Assembly (NCBI GenBank): GCA_034509495.1
Contig: JAVGWO010000026.1
Span: forward strand, 4,179,168-4,243,167
Direction: 5' to 3'
DNA length: 64,000 nt
DNA from: Acestrorhynchus altus
Taxonomy: Eukaryota > Chordata > Actinopteri > Characiformes > Acestrorhynchidae
Under the pieces are notes generated by a model. The model was not told the DNA's origin, searched no databases, and worked only from the letters and a program-made list of their open reading frames with translations. This document shows, piece by piece, positions 61,250-64,000 of this stretch. The translations under genes were made by a program, and so were the position numbers. Numbering within the stretch: position 1 is the first letter of the stretch; every line of letters begins with the position of its first letter.

Positions 61250-61840
61250 CAATTATTCAGTCAAATTCATTTTATAGCACTTTTTACAACTGGCATTGTA
61301 AAAGAGCAGCTTTGCAGAAATCAAAAATAAGAAGGTGAACAAACACATGAAACATAGGATAAAGACATAAACCCCCTGGTGAGCAAACCAAAGGGCGACA
61401 GTGGAAAGCAAAAACTGCTTCAGAGCTGGAGAAAGAAACATTGGAAGGAACCAGGCTCACAAGGGGGGACTCATCCTCCTCTGGTCAAACTACTTTGACA
61501 TAGTTTATTAGGGGACACTGGACCACCACATGTCTGCTGTAATACTCAGGTGTACTGAAGTAATGATAGTCTGGTGGTTGACTTAAGAGTAGCAGTAGCA
61601 GCTAATTAGGGTCTGTGAAAATGTCTACATAGTTGGTGATGGCAGGTGGGCAACTAGTCCAGGGCAAGGCAGGAAACTAGTCCAGATCCAGTAACCAGAA
61701 GGTGGGCAGCCAATGTGAAGTGGTATCTGGGTAGCTTAGGGTTAGGGTCCTTCTCAGATGGGGTAGGGGATTTCAAGGTCAGCCCAGGCCGGTGGATCAT
61801 CATTGACTCAGAAAGGAAAGGGAAAGGATAGGTATAGACT
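61250..61840 (+). repeat. Dispersed fish repeat, family 3, longer copy
   Basis: ATTTTATAGCACTTTTTACAAC, AAGAGCAGCTTTGCAGAAAT, GGCGACAGTGGAAAGCAAAAAC and GACTCATCCTCCTCTGGTC match 48885-49090. It continues with GGCAACTAGTCCAGGGCAAGG and CAGTAACCAGAAGGTGGGCAG, which are part of the same dispersed unit. Class not assigned. Confidence 0.65.
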
Positions 61841-61933
61841 TTTAATATATATATTGGTCGCAAACTGGTTTGTTTTTTTGTTGTGTTTTAACCCCGACCA
61901 GTTGTACTCTGTCTGTTCTGATTGCACTGATAA

Positions 61934-61935
61934 TA

Positions 61936-61988
<53 letters not shown>
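61934..61988. repeat. (TA)n microsatellite
   Basis: About 26 TA units, joined to a SINE 3' fragment. Confidence 0.97.
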
Positions 61989-61991
<3 letters not shown>

Positions 61992-61992
<1 letters not shown>

Positions 61993-62070
61993 TGCATGTG
62001 TGTGTTTCACTGCATGGATGGGTTAAATGTGGAGGGCACGTTTACATTTCACCTTGACACTTCATTGGGA
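61992..62070 (+). repeat. SINE family 1, 3' fragment
   Basis: GTGTTTCACTGCATGGATGGGT and AAATGTGGAGGGCACGTTTAC match the 3' region of the copy at 22825-23110. The upstream body has been replaced by the (TA)n array. Confidence 0.65.
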
Positions 62071-62079
62071 CATGTGATG

Positions 62080-62870
62080 GCCTGGCACCTGAAATCCCAA
62101 ATCCCTTGCTGCTTTGTAATCAGTAGCTGGAGCTCTGCCTTCTTGGATTCATCATTATTTTGCAACACACCCATAATGAAGACACCGTTCCAAGTTACCA
62201 CAAACCTGTTCTTCAGTACCCAGTTTACTGCACAAATGATGCACAATCAACAATGTTTTGACCAGTATGGATATTCACTAGCTATTCCCTTTTAGTGCAC
62301 GGATTACATACGTAATTGTACAATTAATCAATCAACAGGTTCTTCAGGTAACCAAGAACCTCCTGACTTGGCAGCTCAGTGGCTTAGTGTGTACAGCCCT
62401 AACACATACTCACAGTTACTGACAAACACTGGGGACACAAACATGCTGTGGAGTGGAGAGAGAAACATAGACAGCCAAGAGAGACTCCAGTTGGTATTTG
62501 TGTCTTGGAACTGGACTGCACAAATTGGACTGTGGATAAGAGAGGGGATAGAATCAACAAGTTCCACAGACACTGAGCAAGTCAGACAGGAAAGACAAGA
62601 GAGTGCAAGAGAGATGAAGCACAAGACAGGTAAAGGACTCCTTTCTATCACTCTTGCCTGTGTTTTCCCTGTTCGGAACAATTTATCATCCCTCCAATCC
62701 GACATGACGATCCAATCTCACCACGCTGATCTCTGTTTGTTTACCGCTTGTTGCCACAATGTCTGGTTAATCTCCCACGGCAACTCTGACTGCTGATAAT
62801 GTTAATGAATGTGGCAGTAGTCTGTGTAAGGGTCAACAGCCACGCAGTACCACCAATCCACTCAGTATTT
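62080..62870. other. Intron, nothing recognised
   Basis: A 142-codon open stretch at 62368-62796 has no recognisable domain or splice context. Confidence 0.4.
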
Positions 62871-62873
62871 GCA

Positions 62874-62876
<3 letters not shown>

Positions 62877-62920
<44 letters not shown>
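62877..62920. repeat. (GA)n microsatellite
   Basis: About 21 GA units. Confidence 0.97.
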
Positions 62921-62929
62921 CATTAATGT

Positions 62930-63925
62930 CTGGCCCTGGAGTGCAGTGAGGAGCTCAGAGCACCACTTTTATGTGATTTTCCTCTGTCAGTGGACTGTGG
63001 AGAGGGTGTTTAATCATTTTAGCCTTCTTTAAGAATTCCTGGGACTGAGGTCTTAGCAGTTTAGTATTTCACACCACCCAGGTAATCATACAGGTCAATA
63101 GGTTAAAAACATCAGTTTGCACAACTAACAGTATTTTTATTTTCTCTTAAGAAAGAAGTGACATGATAACCAGCTTTCAAGCCAACAAGCTCATAAGATG
63201 GCAGATGAAGCAGCCAATAACATTATCTAATTAGTTAATCAGCTAACAAACTAACTAGAAAACTAAACACCTGACAGATTTCCTAACTAGTTTTCCAGTG
63301 AACAGAATGAGCTGAACCCAGTCTTAAACATCTCCTATCTGGTTGGTCTAAAACATATTCTGTAATTCCATTTCAGGACTGGAACATATTACAGATTAGA
63401 TATTTCTATTACAAATGAGATGTGTCTGTCATGCCTTTTCTCCAGTCTTAATTGAACTATTTGTATAAAGGTATCTTTGGTTTGTTTACACTACTCTCTA
63501 ATAGAGACAACTGTTTCAAAAAGGTCCTCTGATGAAGACCAGTTTAGACAGTGGTGCATCACAGTGATTGAAAGTACTACAGCAAAATGTGATGATGGAA
63601 TGGTAGCTAAAATGGCTTGCTAGAATGCACATGCATGAATATAATCATTTCTTTGTTGAAGCTGTTTCTTACTTCATGTAACAAGCAATTGATCTGGGAT
63701 CATTTAGCTTCAATACATATTTTGAATGATTCATTCTTTAATTTGTACTGAATCTAGTTCAGCCCCTTTATATGTTTTTTTTTCTTTCTTATTGAAAGGA
63801 TGAACCACATTATACAGTGTGGTAAATCAGAATATCAAATACTGAGAAATATAAATAGTATTGCTAATAAGAAATAATGTAAATTTAACCAGGCATTGAC
63901 AAGCTGTTGCCAGTTAATGTAGGTA
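62930..63925. other. Intron, nothing recognised
   Basis: AT-rich, no tandem arrays or element ends seen. Confidence 0.35.
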
Positions 63926-63928
63926 AGT

Positions 63929-63929
<1 letters not shown>

Positions 63930-64000
<71 letters not shown>
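63930..64000. repeat. (GA)n microsatellite at the window end
   Basis: About 35 GA units with one CG interruption; it continues past the window. Confidence 0.97.

Noticed and set aside
62368..62796. 142-codon open frame
   Set aside because: No recognisable domain, no splice sites and no codon bias; length is within chance for a 64-kb window.

Overview
The window is almost entirely intronic and repeat DNA from a ray-finned fish, most likely an otophysan (characin, catfish or knifefish type). The evidence is a dense set of long dinucleotide and tetranucleotide arrays, several Tc1/mariner lineages, a fish-type Ty3/gypsy element, tRNA-derived SINEs and many short inverted-repeat elements. One convincing host coding segment is present: a 163-bp exon at 29916-30078 (+) encoding part of the biotin-carboxylase domain of pyruvate carboxylase (pcx), with a good acceptor and donor. 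I recognise no other pcx exon, so both flanks (1-29915 and 30079-64000) read as very long introns of this + strand gene.

Layout. 1-690 is an 18/24-bp minisatellite. 2500-6553 is a decayed but end-to-end Ty3/gypsy element on the minus strand: 5' LTR, primer-binding-like site, gag remnant, protease, RT, RNase H, integrase, purine tract, 3' LTR and a degenerate 5-bp target duplication. 8124-8386 is a TA-flanked MITE. 10503-11149 is a MITE with a second MITE nested inside it. 13125-14010 and 15620-17056 are two different Tc1-like transposons, both minus strand. 18.2-26 kb holds microsatellites, SINEs and MITEs. 27.0-28.0 kb is a third Tc1-like relic. 28.1-29.9 kb is quieter intron leading to the pcx exon.

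Downstream, 31.4-32.65 kb is a degenerate minisatellite and 33.65-34.54 kb is strongly purine-rich on the + strand. 34.9-36.1 kb is a run of simple repeats. 36.4-37.0 kb is a MITE with a hAT-type MITE nested in it. 40.1-50.2 kb carries three of the four copies of a dispersed repeat family I cannot name. 44.9 kb has a fourth Tc1/mariner transposase fragment. 46.5 kb is a short minisatellite and 56.8-57.8 kb a microsatellite cluster. 59670-60111 is a solo LTR with a near-matching 5-bp target duplication. The window ends inside a (GA)n array.

I found no CRISPR array, operon, RNA gene or bacterial-type system, and no convincing new biological system. The points most worth following up are the unnamed repeat family, the nested and foldback elements, the long AAT/ATT hairpin, the strand-asymmetric purine tract, and several quiet stretches rich in homeodomain or octamer sites that could be conserved noncoding elements.
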